The notes under the pieces: generated by a model | Seen by the model: the letters and a program-made list of their open reading frames with translations, nothing else | Database searches by the model: none | Told to the model about the DNA's origin: nothing | Part shown: in pieces, positions 34,167-42,679 of the stretch | Layout of the letters: every line of letters starts with the position of its first letter | Numbering within the stretch: position 1 is the stretch's first letter | DNA from: an uncultured Rubritalea sp. | GTDB lineage: Bacteria; Verrucomicrobiota; Verrucomicrobiia; Verrucomicrobiales; Akkermansiaceae | Assembly (NCBI GenBank): GCA_937981665.1 | Contig: CALJOJ010000009.1 | Location: 1 to 45,591, forward strand | Reading direction: 5' to 3' | DNA length: 45,591 nucleotides | Made by a program: the position numbers and the translations under genes

Positions 34167-34312
34167 GATAACACTAATCACTATAATTATGTAAAGATAC
34201 TTAGCGGAATTCTATCTCGCTTACTCTTAAGATGCTGAGTAGCTTTCTCACTACGATCTTTCACAATTACTGGGAAAGTGATGAAAGCGGAGTGAGCTAT
34301 AGCACTAATAGA

Positions 34313-34345
34313 GAAAAAAACCTCAGCAGGTGAACTGCGGAGGTT
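34313..34345 (-). terminator. Terminator after serS
   Basis: Stem AACCTC-A-GCAG / CTGC-G-GAGGTT with loop GTGAA and a T-run of about eight on the minus strand. It lies just downstream of the serS stop at 34378. Confidence 0.85.
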
Positions 34346-34377
34346 TTTTGTTAGAATAGATGAAGCGAAGAGAAAAT

Positions 34378-35652
34378 CTAGCTGATTTCCTCAGCACCAA
34401 AGTAAGGCACTAGGGCAGCTGGGATCTTGATGCTGCCGTCAGCTTGTTGGTATTGCTCGATGAGCGCTACGTAGAGTCTTGGTAGGGCCGTGCCAGATCC
34501 ATTGATGGTGTGGAGGAACTGGTTTTTGCCGTCAGCGTCCTTATAGCGGAGCTTCATTCTACGGGCTTGGTAGTCGCCGAAGTTTGAGCAACTTGATACT
34601 TCAAGGTACTTGCCGTGTCCTGGCGCCCAGACCTCTATGTCATAGGTTTTGAGTGAGCTGAAGCCAATGTCGCCTGTGCAGAGCTCAATGGTTCTGTAGT
34701 GGATGCCTAGTTTCTGAAGCGCAGCTTCTGCATGGCCTGTGAGTTCTTCTAGGGCTTGCATAGAGTTTTCTGGCGTCACTGCCTGAACTAGCTCTACTTT
34801 ATCAAATTGGTGGGTACGGATGATTCCTTTGTTGTCACGTCCGGCACTACCAGCTTCACGGCGGAAGCATGGAGTGTGGGTGGTGAGCTTGATCGGGAGA
34901 TCTGCTTCTTTCTGAATGGTCTCACGAAGTAAGTTAGTGACTGGTACTTCAGCGGTAGGTGCGAGGAACATCTCACCATCTTCGATGCCGTACATGTCGT
35001 CTTCAAACTTAGGAAGCTGACCTGTGCCTTCCATGCATTGACGTTTGATTACATGAGGTACGTTTACTTCTGTGTAGCCGTGTTCTTCAGTCTGAAGATC
35101 TAGTAAGAAGCTTATGAGCGCTCGCTCCAGACGTGCTCCTTTGCCTCTGTATACAGCAAAGCCTGCACCTGATATTTTAGCCGCGAGTTCAAAGTCAATC
35201 AAGCCGAGCTTCTCAGCAAGCTGTACGTGATCAAGTGGCTTCGTGATCTCTGGCTTGTCTCCCCAGACTCTGATCTCAGGATTATCATTTTCATCTTTAC
35301 CTACTGGGCAGTCAGCATGGGGGATGTTAGGGATGCTCATGAGAAGGAAGGTAAGCTTGGTAGAGACTTCCTCGCTCTGAGATTCTAGCTCTTTGATCTT
35401 TTCGCCTATTTCCTTCACTGCAGACTTAGCAGCTTCCGCAGCATCTTTTTCACCTTTTGCCATCAGGGCTCCGATGTTCTTGGACGCGGTATTACGCTCG
35501 GATTGGAAAATTTGTTTATCTGTTTCAAATTTTCTACGAGATTCATCGAGCGTGATTACCTCGTCGATGAGTGTATGTGCGTGCCCGCCACGAGTGGCGA
35601 GCTTAGTTTTGATGTCTTCCGCGTTGTCGCGAATGTCTTTGATATCGAGCAT
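34378..35652 (-). CDS. serS: Seryl-tRNA synthetase
   Basis: A 424-residue class II synthetase that charges tRNA-Ser. Its N-terminal two-helix coiled coil (about 30-105) grips the long variable arm. Motif 2 is FRREAGSAGRDNKGIIRTHQF, and motif 3 includes NGSGTALPRLYVALIEQYQ. The TAEVPV segment that binds the serine is present. It is a single gene, with a stop next to its terminator and a start about 100 bases from yjdM. Confidence 0.96.
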   Translation of the reverse strand: MLDIKDIRDNAEDIKTKLATRGGHAHTLIDEVITLDESRRKFETDKQIFQSERNTASKNIGALMAKGEKDAAEAAKSAVKEIGEKIKELESQSEEVSTKLTFLLMSIPNIPHADCPVGKDENDNPEIRVWGDKPEITKPLDHVQLAEKLGLIDFELAAKISGAGFAVYRGKGARLERALISFLLDLQTEEHGYTEVNVPHVIKRQCMEGTGQLPKFEDDMYGIEDGEMFLAPTAEVPVTNLLRETIQKEADLPIKLTTHTPCFRREAGSAGRDNKGIIRTHQFDKVELVQAVTPENSMQALEELTGHAEAALQKLGIHYRTIELCTGDIGFSSLKTYDIEVWAPGHGKYLEVSSCSNFGDYQARRMKLRYKDADGKNQFLHTINGSGTALPRLYVALIEQYQQADGSIKIPAALVPYFGAEEIS

Positions 35653-35749
35653 GGCTAGTTGTTTTAGTAAAAGTTACCTGACCAGATCCATAGCCTAAAG
35701 AGGCTAAATTACCAGTATAGAGAGTGAAAATTTATAGATGTGGTGATTT

Positions 35750-36094
35750 TTAAGGATTCACCTTTTTGACGAATTGGGCTTTGAGATTGATAGAGATACC
35801 ATTCATTTTACAGGAGATTTCGTGGTCGCCTTCTTGGATGCTGATCGGCTTGGACTTGTCCCCACTTTTCAGAACGGTAGATGTTCCCTTGAGTTTCTTG
35901 TCCTTGATCATCTGCACGATGTCACCTTGTTGGAGAATGTTCCCGTAGGCATCTTTGACCACGAGTTCAGCAGGTGCATCTTCGTCTGGTACATCTGTAC
36001 GTGCCCATTCGTGGCCGCAGGTGACGCATTCGTAGATTTTTTCGCTAGTGAGCACATCATTGAGTGTGCAGAGTGGGCATGAAATTTCTGTCAT
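35750..36094 (-). CDS. yjdM: YjdM/PhnA-family zinc-ribbon protein
   Basis: A 114-residue protein with an N-terminal zinc ribbon (CPLC...CVTCGHEW) and a C-terminal SH3-like barrel (VVKDAYGNILQQGDIVQMIKDKKLKG). It is often called PhnA, but the family is not needed for phosphonate use; its role is unclear. It is unlinked to the phosphate island. It is monocistronic by spacing. Confidence 0.9.
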   Translation of the reverse strand: MTEISCPLCTLNDVLTSEKIYECVTCGHEWARTDVPDEDAPAELVVKDAYGNILQQGDIVQMIKDKKLKGTSTVLKSGDKSKPISIQEGDHEISCKMNGISINLKAQFVKKVNP

Positions 36095-36129
36095 GCGAAG
36101 ATCTAAGCGTACTAGCTACTATAAAACAA

Positions 36130-36165
36130 GGGAAAGTCAGCCCAGTGTATTGAGCTAACTTTCCC
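36130..36165 (-). terminator. Likely terminator after the Spondin_N lipoprotein gene
   Basis: Stem GGGAAAGT..AGC / GCT..ACTTTCCC with a 12-base loop and an imperfect T-rich stretch (TTGTTTT) on the minus strand. It lies 43 bases after the stop codon. Confidence 0.6.
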
Positions 36166-36207
36166 CTGATGATAAAATACTATTTTGTAGAAATGCTATG
36201 AGATTTC

Positions 36208-36951
36208 TTACTCAGTGTCAGTACGGGTGATTGTGATAGTAGCCACATTTGCACCTTCTGGATTGATCGTAGAGACATCGAAGTCACCTGCATTTAAGTA
36301 CTCGTTGTAGAAGTCTGGCTCACTTAGTGTGATCGATGCGTTTTCATCCACTCCGTCTGTATCTACTCCAGTAGGAGCTCCGACGAGAGGACCACCAGGT
36401 GATGTGAGGAAGTCATTCACCTCAGTACCTGCATCATAGAGGCGGCTTACATCGATAGTTACGGTGCCGTCTGCTGAGTCTTCGAGTAGCTGATAGAGGT
36501 CGAATGCAGTAGGGCTGTTGTTACCGATGAATGTGTCACTAGTAGGGAGAACCATGCTACCGTAGGTGAAATATCTATTTTCCTCAGAAACCATGAGTGT
36601 GACAGTAGTGGTGGCGCTTCCTGGTGCGATCGGGCCACTGGTGAAGGTACTGTATGAGTCAGTGCTGACTGATGCTACGATGTCAGAAACATCTCCTAAC
36701 TCCGCCATCGGCTCAAGAGCAGCTGATGCTACGCTTCCGGTGTCGAAGAAGTCAAAGCTGCCGTCATGGGTGACGAAAAATGATGGAGCGAAGGCAACTG
36801 GACCATTAGCTTGCATCGTGATTGTTATTGGGATAGCTGCTGCTTCAGCATCTGTAGTTGAGACATTATTGTTGTCGCTATCGCATGATGCTGAGAAGAG
36901 AGAAGCTGCTGCTAGGCTACCGATAGTGAGTGATTTTGATAGTGTTTTCAT
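36208..36951 (-). CDS. Spondin_N-domain lipoprotein
   Basis: A 247-residue lipoprotein with lipobox FSASC (Cys at about residue 23). The mature part matches bacterial Spondin_N domains: PITITMQANGPVAFAPSFFVTHDG, the DTGSVASAALEPMAELGD block, a GPIAPGSATTTVTL strand, RYFTYGSMVLPTSDTFIGN, and LYDAGTEVNDFL in that order. Such domains bind metal and sugars or matrix in animal proteins; in bacteria they are outer-surface or periplasmic with unknown ligand. It is highly acidic. A single gene with its own terminator. Confidence 0.85.
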   Translation of the reverse strand: MKTLSKSLTIGSLAAASLFSASCDSDNNNVSTTDAEAAAIPITITMQANGPVAFAPSFFVTHDGSFDFFDTGSVASAALEPMAELGDVSDIVASVSTDSYSTFTSGPIAPGSATTTVTLMVSEENRYFTYGSMVLPTSDTFIGNNSPTAFDLYQLLEDSADGTVTIDVSRLYDAGTEVNDFLTSPGGPLVGAPTGVDTDGVDENASITLSEPDFYNEYLNAGDFDVSTINPEGANVATITITRTDTE

Positions 36952-37120
36952 AGTGTGTATTTGATTAGTGTTGAAGGCTACTTTTTTTAAGCAGACTGTT
37001 CTAATGAGATACAGAATGAATACTTTTATTTCAAAATACTGAGTTTTGTTTTTTGGTGAGGTTTTATTCTATATGTACCAATGGTTTTATGGTTTATTTT
37101 AGATTGTTGGACTGGGTGAT

Positions 37121-37663
37121 CTAAGTTTTAGCTATTGGGTCAGGACATAGTGATCTGCGCTGACATTGGTGACAATGGTCGCCAAGGTAGAGATCATCTA
37201 TCCATTCGATGAGTGGGGCGATGTGCTGTTTTTCATTGGTGAGCATGCCTACTTCGAAGTTCCGCTTGTGCTTAGATTTTGCTCCTAGTCCAGCACCTGT
37301 TAGATTCGCTGAGGTTATAAATGCTTGCTTGCCGTCTATGAGGATTGCCTTTGTGTGGACACGTGGACAGAGGATTCGCTCGAACAGATCACTCTCAATA
37401 AGAGCTGGGTACTTATCAAAGTCTCGGCGGAATCTAGGTCCAGGTTCCTTGGCGTGGATGAGACGGATGGCGACTCCTTGCAGCACGAGGTCACTGAGGA
37501 TTTCTAGGAAAGGTACGAAGCGCTGACGTTTCCCCTTGAGACCTTTTCCTACATGTAGGTCTTTGATGTCAGCCGTGACTATCCAGAGGAATTTCTCAGC
37601 CTTAGGTACAATATCAGCAATGATGCGCTCATAGATTTGTTCATTGAGTAGGAGTTCAGTCAC
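37121..37663 (-). CDS. PLD-superfamily nuclease with one HKD motif and a C-terminal Cys/His cluster
   Basis: A 180-residue cytoplasmic protein with a single HKD motif: H103-T-K105-A-I-L-I-D110, then SANLTGAG and NFEVG. Single-motif PLD proteins of the Nuc group cut DNA as dimers. Its C-terminus has H163-C164-H165-Q-C167 and C173 (GDHCHQCQRRSLCP), which could bind a zinc ion and is not part of the basic PLD fold. It is a lone gene with no restriction partner next to it, divergent from the MauE-like gene. Confidence 0.8.
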   Translation of the reverse strand: MTELLLNEQIYERIIADIVPKAEKFLWIVTADIKDLHVGKGLKGKRQRFVPFLEILSDLVLQGVAIRLIHAKEPGPRFRRDFDKYPALIESDLFERILCPRVHTKAILIDGKQAFITSANLTGAGLGAKSKHKRNFEVGMLTNEKQHIAPLIEWIDDLYLGDHCHQCQRRSLCPDPIAKT

Positions 37664-37750
37664 GGCATGAGTGTGGGAGATGCTCGCTCACGATGCGAGA
37701 CTAAAGGAGCAGACTTGTCGCTTAGTATCAGTTGAGCCTATACTCGGGGC

Positions 37751-38230
37751 ATGGAAAGTGAGCAACAGAGTGTCACTCAGCTAACAGCGATCAGCTTGCG
37801 CGTTATCATTGGTGCGGTCTTCATCTGGGCTGGAAGCATGAAGTTGTTAGATCTCGATAGCTTCATAAGGAGTATTGGGGATTTTAAACTTTCCCCCTTC
37901 GATGAGGCTCCTTGGGATATGTGGCTAGGCTATATGTTACCAGCCTTTGAGGTGATAGCTGGGAGCGCGTTGATCTTAGGTTTTTTACTGAGAGGAGCTA
38001 TGCTTAGTTTACTGGCTTTGAGTGTGAGCTTTCTTGTAGTGGTGATGACGGCTCATTCACGTGGTTTGAACTATGAATGTGGGTGCTTCGGTAAAGCACT
38101 GTCTTTTCAAAATGTAACTCTACACATCAGTATTCTCTCGCTGATGGTCCTGATGTCTATTGCTCTGATTATGTTAGAGATTTCTAATCAAAGAAAAGTG
38201 AGAAGTAGAGTGTCTCTTAAAACAGACTAG
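37751..38230 (+). CDS. MauE/DoxX-like membrane protein
   Basis: A 159-residue protein with four predicted membrane helices and an internal ECGCFG motif near residue 116, the redox-active-looking Cys pair of the MauE branch of the DoxX superfamily. MauE proteins help make disulfides in exported enzymes. It may donate or relay electrons across the membrane. Its end overlaps the convergent hscB-like gene by 14 bases. Confidence 0.85.
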   Translation: MESEQQSVTQLTAISLRVIIGAVFIWAGSMKLLDLDSFIRSIGDFKLSPFDEAPWDMWLGYMLPAFEVIAGSALILGFLLRGAMLSLLALSVSFLVVVMTAHSRGLNYECGCFGKALSFQNVTLHISILSLMVLMSIALIMLEISNQRKVRSRVSLKTD

Positions 38231-38765
38231 CGTAGCGTTCCTTTAGCTGGGCTTGCCATTTCTCTAAGAATGCGAGATCGCGGGCGAAGTTCTCTAACAG
38301 AAGATTTTTTTCGTTAGCTTCGGTCGCATGTGAAAGTGATCTAGTTTGTTCTGTTTCGATAGTTTCTATCTGCTCGGCAAGCTGTTCTTGGATGATCTGA
38401 GAATCACCTTCTAGTAATGCTAATGCGAGGGCTGAGGTAGTGGTAGATTTTTTTCGAAGAAATGCATCTGTATCTTGAAGAAGCTGAGCAGTGGACATGA
38501 AGAGGTCTAATAAGTGGTCACTCACGGTGCCGCGTTTATTGTAGCTGATTCCTGAAGTTTCCATCAAGTGCATCAGGCGCTTAGCAGGGGACTTGAGGGT
38601 TTTAAATGCAGTGTTGATCAGCTTGTACTGAGTGTCATCACTTGAGCTGTTCTCTAGATTGTCCGGGTGATGTAGCGCGGCTAGTTTCTTATGCTGATTC
38701 GAGAGCAGATTTAGATCTATGTTCACTTCTGGGGAGATGTCTAGCAGCTTGAAATAATTATCCAT
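38217..38765 (-). CDS. hscB: HscB-like J-domain co-chaperone for Fe-S cluster assembly
   Basis: A 182-residue protein with an N-terminal J domain (MDNYFKLLDISPEVNID...) carrying H33-P34-D35, and a C-terminal helical domain (LLEGDSQIIQEQLAEQIETIE), the HscB plan. HscB hands the IscU scaffold to HscA. No isc genes are nearby. It follows tcdA by 8 bases on the same strand. Confidence 0.8.
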   Translation of the reverse strand: MDNYFKLLDISPEVNIDLNLLSNQHKKLAALHHPDNLENSSSDDTQYKLINTAFKTLKSPAKRLMHLMETSGISYNKRGTVSDHLLDLFMSTAQLLQDTDAFLRKKSTTTSALALALLEGDSQIIQEQLAEQIETIETEQTRSLSHATEANEKNLLLENFARDLAFLEKWQAQLKERYASLF

Positions 38766-38773
38766 GATGAGAG

Positions 38774-39568
38774 TTATGCATTAGTAGCGAGCTTCTTCAG
38801 AACGCGTGAAGCCGCGAAGAGTCCCTGGGTCGCAGTCATGTGGGTCACACTGCCGAAGCCACTGGCACAGTTTAGCCTCATGCTCGTTGACTCATCAGTA
38901 GCACACTCTTGGGCCTCTGGGAAGACTGCATGCTCATCGTAATAGATCGCTTCTACGCCGAACTTGGGCGCTTTATAGTTCACCGCTTTCGGGAAGCCAA
39001 ATTTTGTCCTGAGTCTGGTGCGGACTTTATGAATGAGGGCATCATTGGAGACGTTGGCGATGTCAGAAACTTTGATCGTGCTCGGATCTATTTTTCCACC
39101 AGCTCCACCACAGCTGACTACTGGGATGCTACGTTGTGTGCACTCTGCGATAAGAATGGTCTTCTGCATCATTAGATCTATTGCATCGATGACGTAGTCG
39201 TAGCCCTGAGAGAGTAAGCGGTCAGCGGTCTTTTCGTTAAAGAACGTTTGCTCACAGGTGACGATGCACTCTGGATTAATGAGGCGGATGCGCTCTGCCA
39301 TGGCATCTGTCTTTTGCTTGCCTATTTCGCCATCCATCGAGTGGAGTTGACGGTTGATGTTAGTCACGCAGATCTCATCAAGATCTACCATCGTTATTTT
39401 ACCTATCCCTGATCGAGCAAGTGCTTCTGCAGCCCATGAACCCACCCCGCCGATGCCGATGATGGCGACATGTGACTGGGTGAATGTTTCTAGAGCATGT
39501 GTGCCATAGAGCCGAGCTATCCCGCCAAAGCGGTTGACCGTGGATTCCGATAGTGGGTTGCTAGACAT
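38774..39568 (-). CDS. tcdA: tRNA threonylcarbamoyladenosine dehydratase TcdA
   Basis: A 264-residue E1-like enzyme that closes the ring of t6A37 in ANN-decoding tRNAs. Nucleotide binding is GIGGVGSWAAEALARSGIG near 37-55, followed by MVDLDEICVTNINRQ, which holds the adenylate. The family CGGAGGKIDP and DESTSMRLNCASGFGS segments are present. It starts 8 bases before the hscB-like gene. Confidence 0.93.
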   Translation of the reverse strand: MSSNPLSESTVNRFGGIARLYGTHALETFTQSHVAIIGIGGVGSWAAEALARSGIGKITMVDLDEICVTNINRQLHSMDGEIGKQKTDAMAERIRLINPECIVTCEQTFFNEKTADRLLSQGYDYVIDAIDLMMQKTILIAECTQRSIPVVSCGGAGGKIDPSTIKVSDIANVSNDALIHKVRTRLRTKFGFPKAVNYKAPKFGVEAIYYDEHAVFPEAQECATDESTSMRLNCASGFGSVTHMTATQGLFAASRVLKKLATNA

Positions 39569-39602
39569 GGGGATCTAGAGGTAAGGATTGATCGTTTAGA
39601 AA

Positions 39603-40946
39603 CTAGCTTCTTCTACGGCGAGTAGAGGATCTTCTTCTGCTCGCTGGTGAGTCAGTTTTGCTGTTAGGCTTTCCGCCACCGCCGCCACCGCCACCGCCTC
39701 GACCATTATTACTTGGGCGTCTTGGTCCACGTTGCTGTCTAGCTTCCTGCTTGCGGCGTGCATCTGCCTTAGTGACCTCTGCTGCTGAAGGCATGCGGTC
39801 TGGCCAGAGATCTGGCTCATAGCCTTCTTCTGTGTGCATTGGAATTTTCTGACTGATGAGCTTTTCGATCTGTACTAGGAATGCACGTTCGTTGTTACAA
39901 ACAAGTGAAAGCGCTTCACCACTCTGACCAGCACGGCCAGTACGGCCGATGCGGTGAACGTAGTCAGCAGGAACATTTGGTAGCTCATAGTTGATCACGT
40001 GCGGTAAGTGGGCGATGTCAATACCACGAGCAGCGATGTCAGTAGCGCAGAGTACTCTTACAGTCTTGTCCTTGAAGCCTTGCAGCGCACGCTCACGTGC
40101 ACCTTGAGATTTGTTTCCGTGGATGGCACTGGATGTGATGCCAGCCTTTTGGAGACGGTCGCTGAGTCTATTTGCACCGTGCTTTGTCTTGGTGAAGATA
40201 AGAACCTGATCCCAGTTCCCTTGCTGGATGAGATGGATAGCGAGTTCTGGCTTGCTTGCCTGGTCGCACTTGTATGCACGCTGTTCCACGCGCTCTGCGG
40301 TGGTGTTCTGCGCTGCTACTTCTACGAGTACTGGATTATTAAGGAACTGCTTAGCGATGGTCTTGATTTCATTAGAAAACGTAGCGGAGAAGAGCAGAGT
40401 CTGGCGCTTCTGTGGCACGTACTTCATGATCTTCTTAATGTCATTAATGAAGCCCATATCTAGCATGCGGTCGGCTTCATCAAGAACGAGAATTTCTAAC
40501 TGGCTGAGATCACAAGCGCGCTGCTGGCAAAGGTCTAATAGACGTCCAGGAGTAGCTACGAGAATGTCTACGCCTTGCTTGAGCTTGCTGATCTGAGGGT
40601 TGATTTTTACACCACCGAAGACCACGAGACTGGTCATATCGAGATGGACGCTGTAGTCCTCGATGTTCTTTTTGATCTGGGATGCTAGCTCGCGCGTGGG
40701 TGTGAGGATGAGAGTTCGTACTGCTCTGCGGTCTACGCGTTTGGTCTTCTCAGTGAGTCTGTGTAATATAGGGAGAGTGAATCCGGCAGTTTTACCAGTT
40801 CCTGTTTGAGCTGCTGCGAGTACGTCCTTGCCCTCCATTACAGAAGGGATTGCCTTCTCCTGAATAGGAGATGGATTCGTGTATCCTTTGTCGGTTACGG
40901 CTTTAAGAATTGGATCAGAAAGGCCTAAGTCTGCGAAAGTTGTCAT
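39603..40946 (-). CDS. rhlE: DEAD-box RNA helicase, RhlE-like
   Basis: A 447-residue helicase with Q motif ([14 protein letters not shown]), motif [10 protein letters not shown], Ia PTRELA, II DEAD, III SAT, V ARGIDI and [10 protein letters not shown]. The C-terminal 60 residues are Gly/Arg/Ser-rich ([11 protein letters not shown] and [11 protein letters not shown]) and probably bind RNA. RhlE proteins act in ribosome assembly and RNA turnover. It is monocistronic, with a 106-base gap to the sulfatase. Confidence 0.92.
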   Translation of the reverse strand: MTTFADLGLSDPILKAVTDKGYTNPSPIQEKAIPSVMEGKDVLAAAQTGTGKTAGFTLPILHRLTEKTKRVDRRAVRTLILTPTRELASQIKKNIEDYSVHLDMTSLVVFGGVKINPQISKLKQGVDILVATPGRLLDLCQQRACDLSQLEILVLDEADRMLDMGFINDIKKIMKYVPQKRQTLLFSATFSNEIKTIAKQFLNNPVLVEVAAQNTTAERVEQRAYKCDQASKPELAIHLIQQGNWDQVLIFTKTKHGANRLSDRLQKAGITSSAIHGNKSQGARERALQGFKDKTVRVLCATDIAARGIDIAHLPHVINYELPNVPADYVHRIGRTGRAGQSGEALSLVCNNERAFLVQIEKLISQKIPMHTEEGYEPDLWPDRMPSAAEVTKADARRKQEARQQRGPRRPSNNGRGGGGGGGGGKPNSKTDSPASRRRSSTRRRRS

Positions 40947-41051
40947 GTGTCAAAAGTAGTTAAAAATGAGTCGCTCAGGTGTGGCTTGAATATTGAATCT
41001 GTTGAGCGTGGGCGCACACTAGTAGCTTTTTACTGAAATGATAGCAGAAAG

Positions 41052-42446
41052 TTACTTTTGCATCACTCTGCGGCGAGTCAGATTCCCTGTATGCCATGCG
41101 TCTATCACGCTTTCGAGCTCTTTTACGAGGGTTGGAACCTTCTCTGCTAGGTTGATTTTCTCATGTGGATCTGTTTTTAAATGATAGAGTCTGTATGCTT
41201 CTTTATCCCAGGAATGAAGTTTCCTGTATCTAGTTTTATCTAGCCCATCCTTTCTAACGAGAAGCTTCCAGTCACCGGCTACTACCCATAGGTATTGCAG
41301 TGTTTCTTCCGGCTTACCTAGTGTCATGTTATGTGATGCGTGGTAGACTCCGAAGACGAGTTTACGGTTCTCGCGAGCATCTGTGTCAGTGAGATTTATG
41401 CCCTCCACAGCTTCTGGTGTATCGAGTCCAGCCAGCGCACTGACTGTGCTAAAAATATCTACGGAGTGAGCGAGGTCAGGTGAGTCTAGTGGCTCTATCG
41501 TTCCTGGCCAGCTGACCATGATAGGTGTACGGATACCATTTTCAAATGGCGAACCTTTAGAACGAAGGGCGTAAATCTTCCAGCCTTTCTGATCTGGGTC
41601 ATCCGCACGGGTGCTGGCAGGAGACCAGCCATTGTCACAGGCGTATATGATGACGGTCTCTTGGGTGAGGTCTTTCTTATCAATAATGTCGATTAGTTCA
41701 CCACATGTCTCATCGAACCATTCACACATAGCGTAGTACTTTGCCACGTCATGAGGATGACCTGCGGCTGTGTATTTATTTAGCAAGCGCGCTGGTGGGT
41801 TATGTGGGGTATGCGGTAAAAACGGAGCGTACCATACGAGGAAAGGCTTATCTTCCGCCTGAGCGTGATCGATAAATTCTGTGATAGGGGCTAGCCCTGT
41901 TCTTCCTATGACTAGGCCTTTGTCACCGTGGCGACCTTTGCGCTTAGGGTCTGCATGGGTCATGCCGTGAGTGAAGCCTCCGTCTTGGAATGTACCTTCC
42001 CACCATTTACCAGATTGGAAGGTGAGGTAGCCGGCTTCAGTAAGTAACTTTACCCAGTTAGGGTACTTATGGAAAATATCACGGAATGGTGGATCTTTCT
42101 CTGCGCGTGGCCCTTCTTTGTCAGGGTCATTACCAGTAATGCCGTGTACGGTAGGAGACACACCGGTGATGATAGAAGCTAGTGATGGACGGCAAATGGG
42201 AGCTGCTACATAGCCCTTTTTAAAAGTAAGTCCCTGCTTAGCGAGCTTATCTAGATTTGGTGTCGCCACCTTATCATTCCCCATGAAGCCGTAGTCACTC
42301 CACGCCTGATCATCACTGAGGATGAATATAAAGTTCGGCTTTTTAGGCTCAGCAGTTTCTTCAGCGTTAGTAGCTGTTGAAGCTATGAAAAGTAAGCCAA
42401 TAGCTATTTTCAAATAACGGGAGGAGGTAGTGATGGTGCCGAACAT
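41052..42446 (-). CDS. Secreted type I sulfatase
   Basis: A 464-residue sulfatase with an N-terminal signal peptide (MFGTITTSSRYLKIAIGLLF). The metal-binding DDQ is at about 45-47. The formylglycine motif is C85-R-P-S-L with Cys to be oxidised by a sulfatase-modifying enzyme. Typical later blocks are GKWW, FLPHTPHNPP and YACDNGWSP. It removes sulfate from sulfated glycans outside the cytoplasm, which is common in marine Verrucomicrobiota. Its promoter region faces the tracrRNA locus. Confidence 0.92.
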   Translation of the reverse strand: MFGTITTSSRYLKIAIGLLFIASTATNAEETAEPKKPNFIFILSDDQAWSDYGFMGNDKVATPNLDKLAKQGLTFKKGYVAAPICRPSLASIITGVSPTVHGITGNDPDKEGPRAEKDPPFRDIFHKYPNWVKLLTEAGYLTFQSGKWWEGTFQDGGFTHGMTHADPKRKGRHGDKGLVIGRTGLAPITEFIDHAQAEDKPFLVWYAPFLPHTPHNPPARLLNKYTAAGHPHDVAKYYAMCEWFDETCGELIDIIDKKDLTQETVIIYACDNGWSPASTRADDPDQKGWKIYALRSKGSPFENGIRTPIMVSWPGTIEPLDSPDLAHSVDIFSTVSALAGLDTPEAVEGINLTDTDARENRKLVFGVYHASHNMTLGKPEETLQYLWVVAGDWKLLVRKDGLDKTRYRKLHSWDKEAYRLYHLKTDPHEKINLAEKVPTLVKELESVIDAWHTGNLTRRRVMQK

Positions 42447-42547
42447 GGACTGAGCCTAATGATCTACTCGCGGGGTAGTAAAGGTTTATAGGAAGGCAAT
42501 CCTTACTTAGCTTCAGTTGGTAGACTATAACGATATGCTTAGTAGAC

Positions 42548-42584
42548 AAAAAAAGGGCGGGGTGCTCCGTAGAGCATTGCCCGC
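42548..42584 (-). terminator. Terminator of the candidate tracrRNA
   Basis: On the minus strand: GGGC-AA-TGCTC-TACG-GAGCA-CCCC-GCCC then seven T (42554-42548). The two paired blocks with a small internal loop form the tracrRNA 3' hairpin. Confidence 0.85.
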
Positions 42585-42633
42585 TAAATCTGATTATTGC
42601 TACGAAAAGAACAACAAGCAGTGATCAATTACC
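42548..42633 (-). ncRNA. Candidate tracrRNA, divergent from cas9
   Basis: On the minus strand this begins with an anti-repeat: ATTGATCACTGC at its 5' part and GTAGCAATAA at its 3' part, the same layout as type II-C tracrRNAs such as that of Neisseria. It ends with a terminator hairpin (see next entry). A TTGACA (minus, 42664-42669) lies about 30 bases upstream of the predicted 5' end. Length is near 86 bases. The pairing predicts a CRISPR repeat that starts GTTGCTAC and ends GCAGTGATCAAT, about 34-36 bases. No array is in the window, so the call rests on sequence form and position. Confidence 0.72.
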
Positions 42634-42634
42634 G

Positions 42635-42669
42635 TTGACACCATCCAATGACCGCATGCTATTGTCAAA
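42635..42669. promoter_or_regulatory. Divergent promoter elements between tracrRNA and cas9
   Basis: TTGACA on the plus strand (42635-42640) and TTGACA on the minus strand (42664-42669) face each other. On the plus side TGCTATTGT offers an extended -10-like site, but the spacing to TTGACA is long (19) and would leave only a few bases before the cas9 ATG. No ribosome site is visible, so cas9 might be leaderless. Assignment is tentative. Confidence 0.4.
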
Positions 42670-42679
42670 TCAATAATAT

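Noticed and set aside
35750-36094. The PhnA name as a sign of phosphonate metabolism linked to the phosphate island
   Set aside because: YjdM/PhnA proteins are not shown to act on phosphonates, and the gene is 10 kb from the island with no Pho box.
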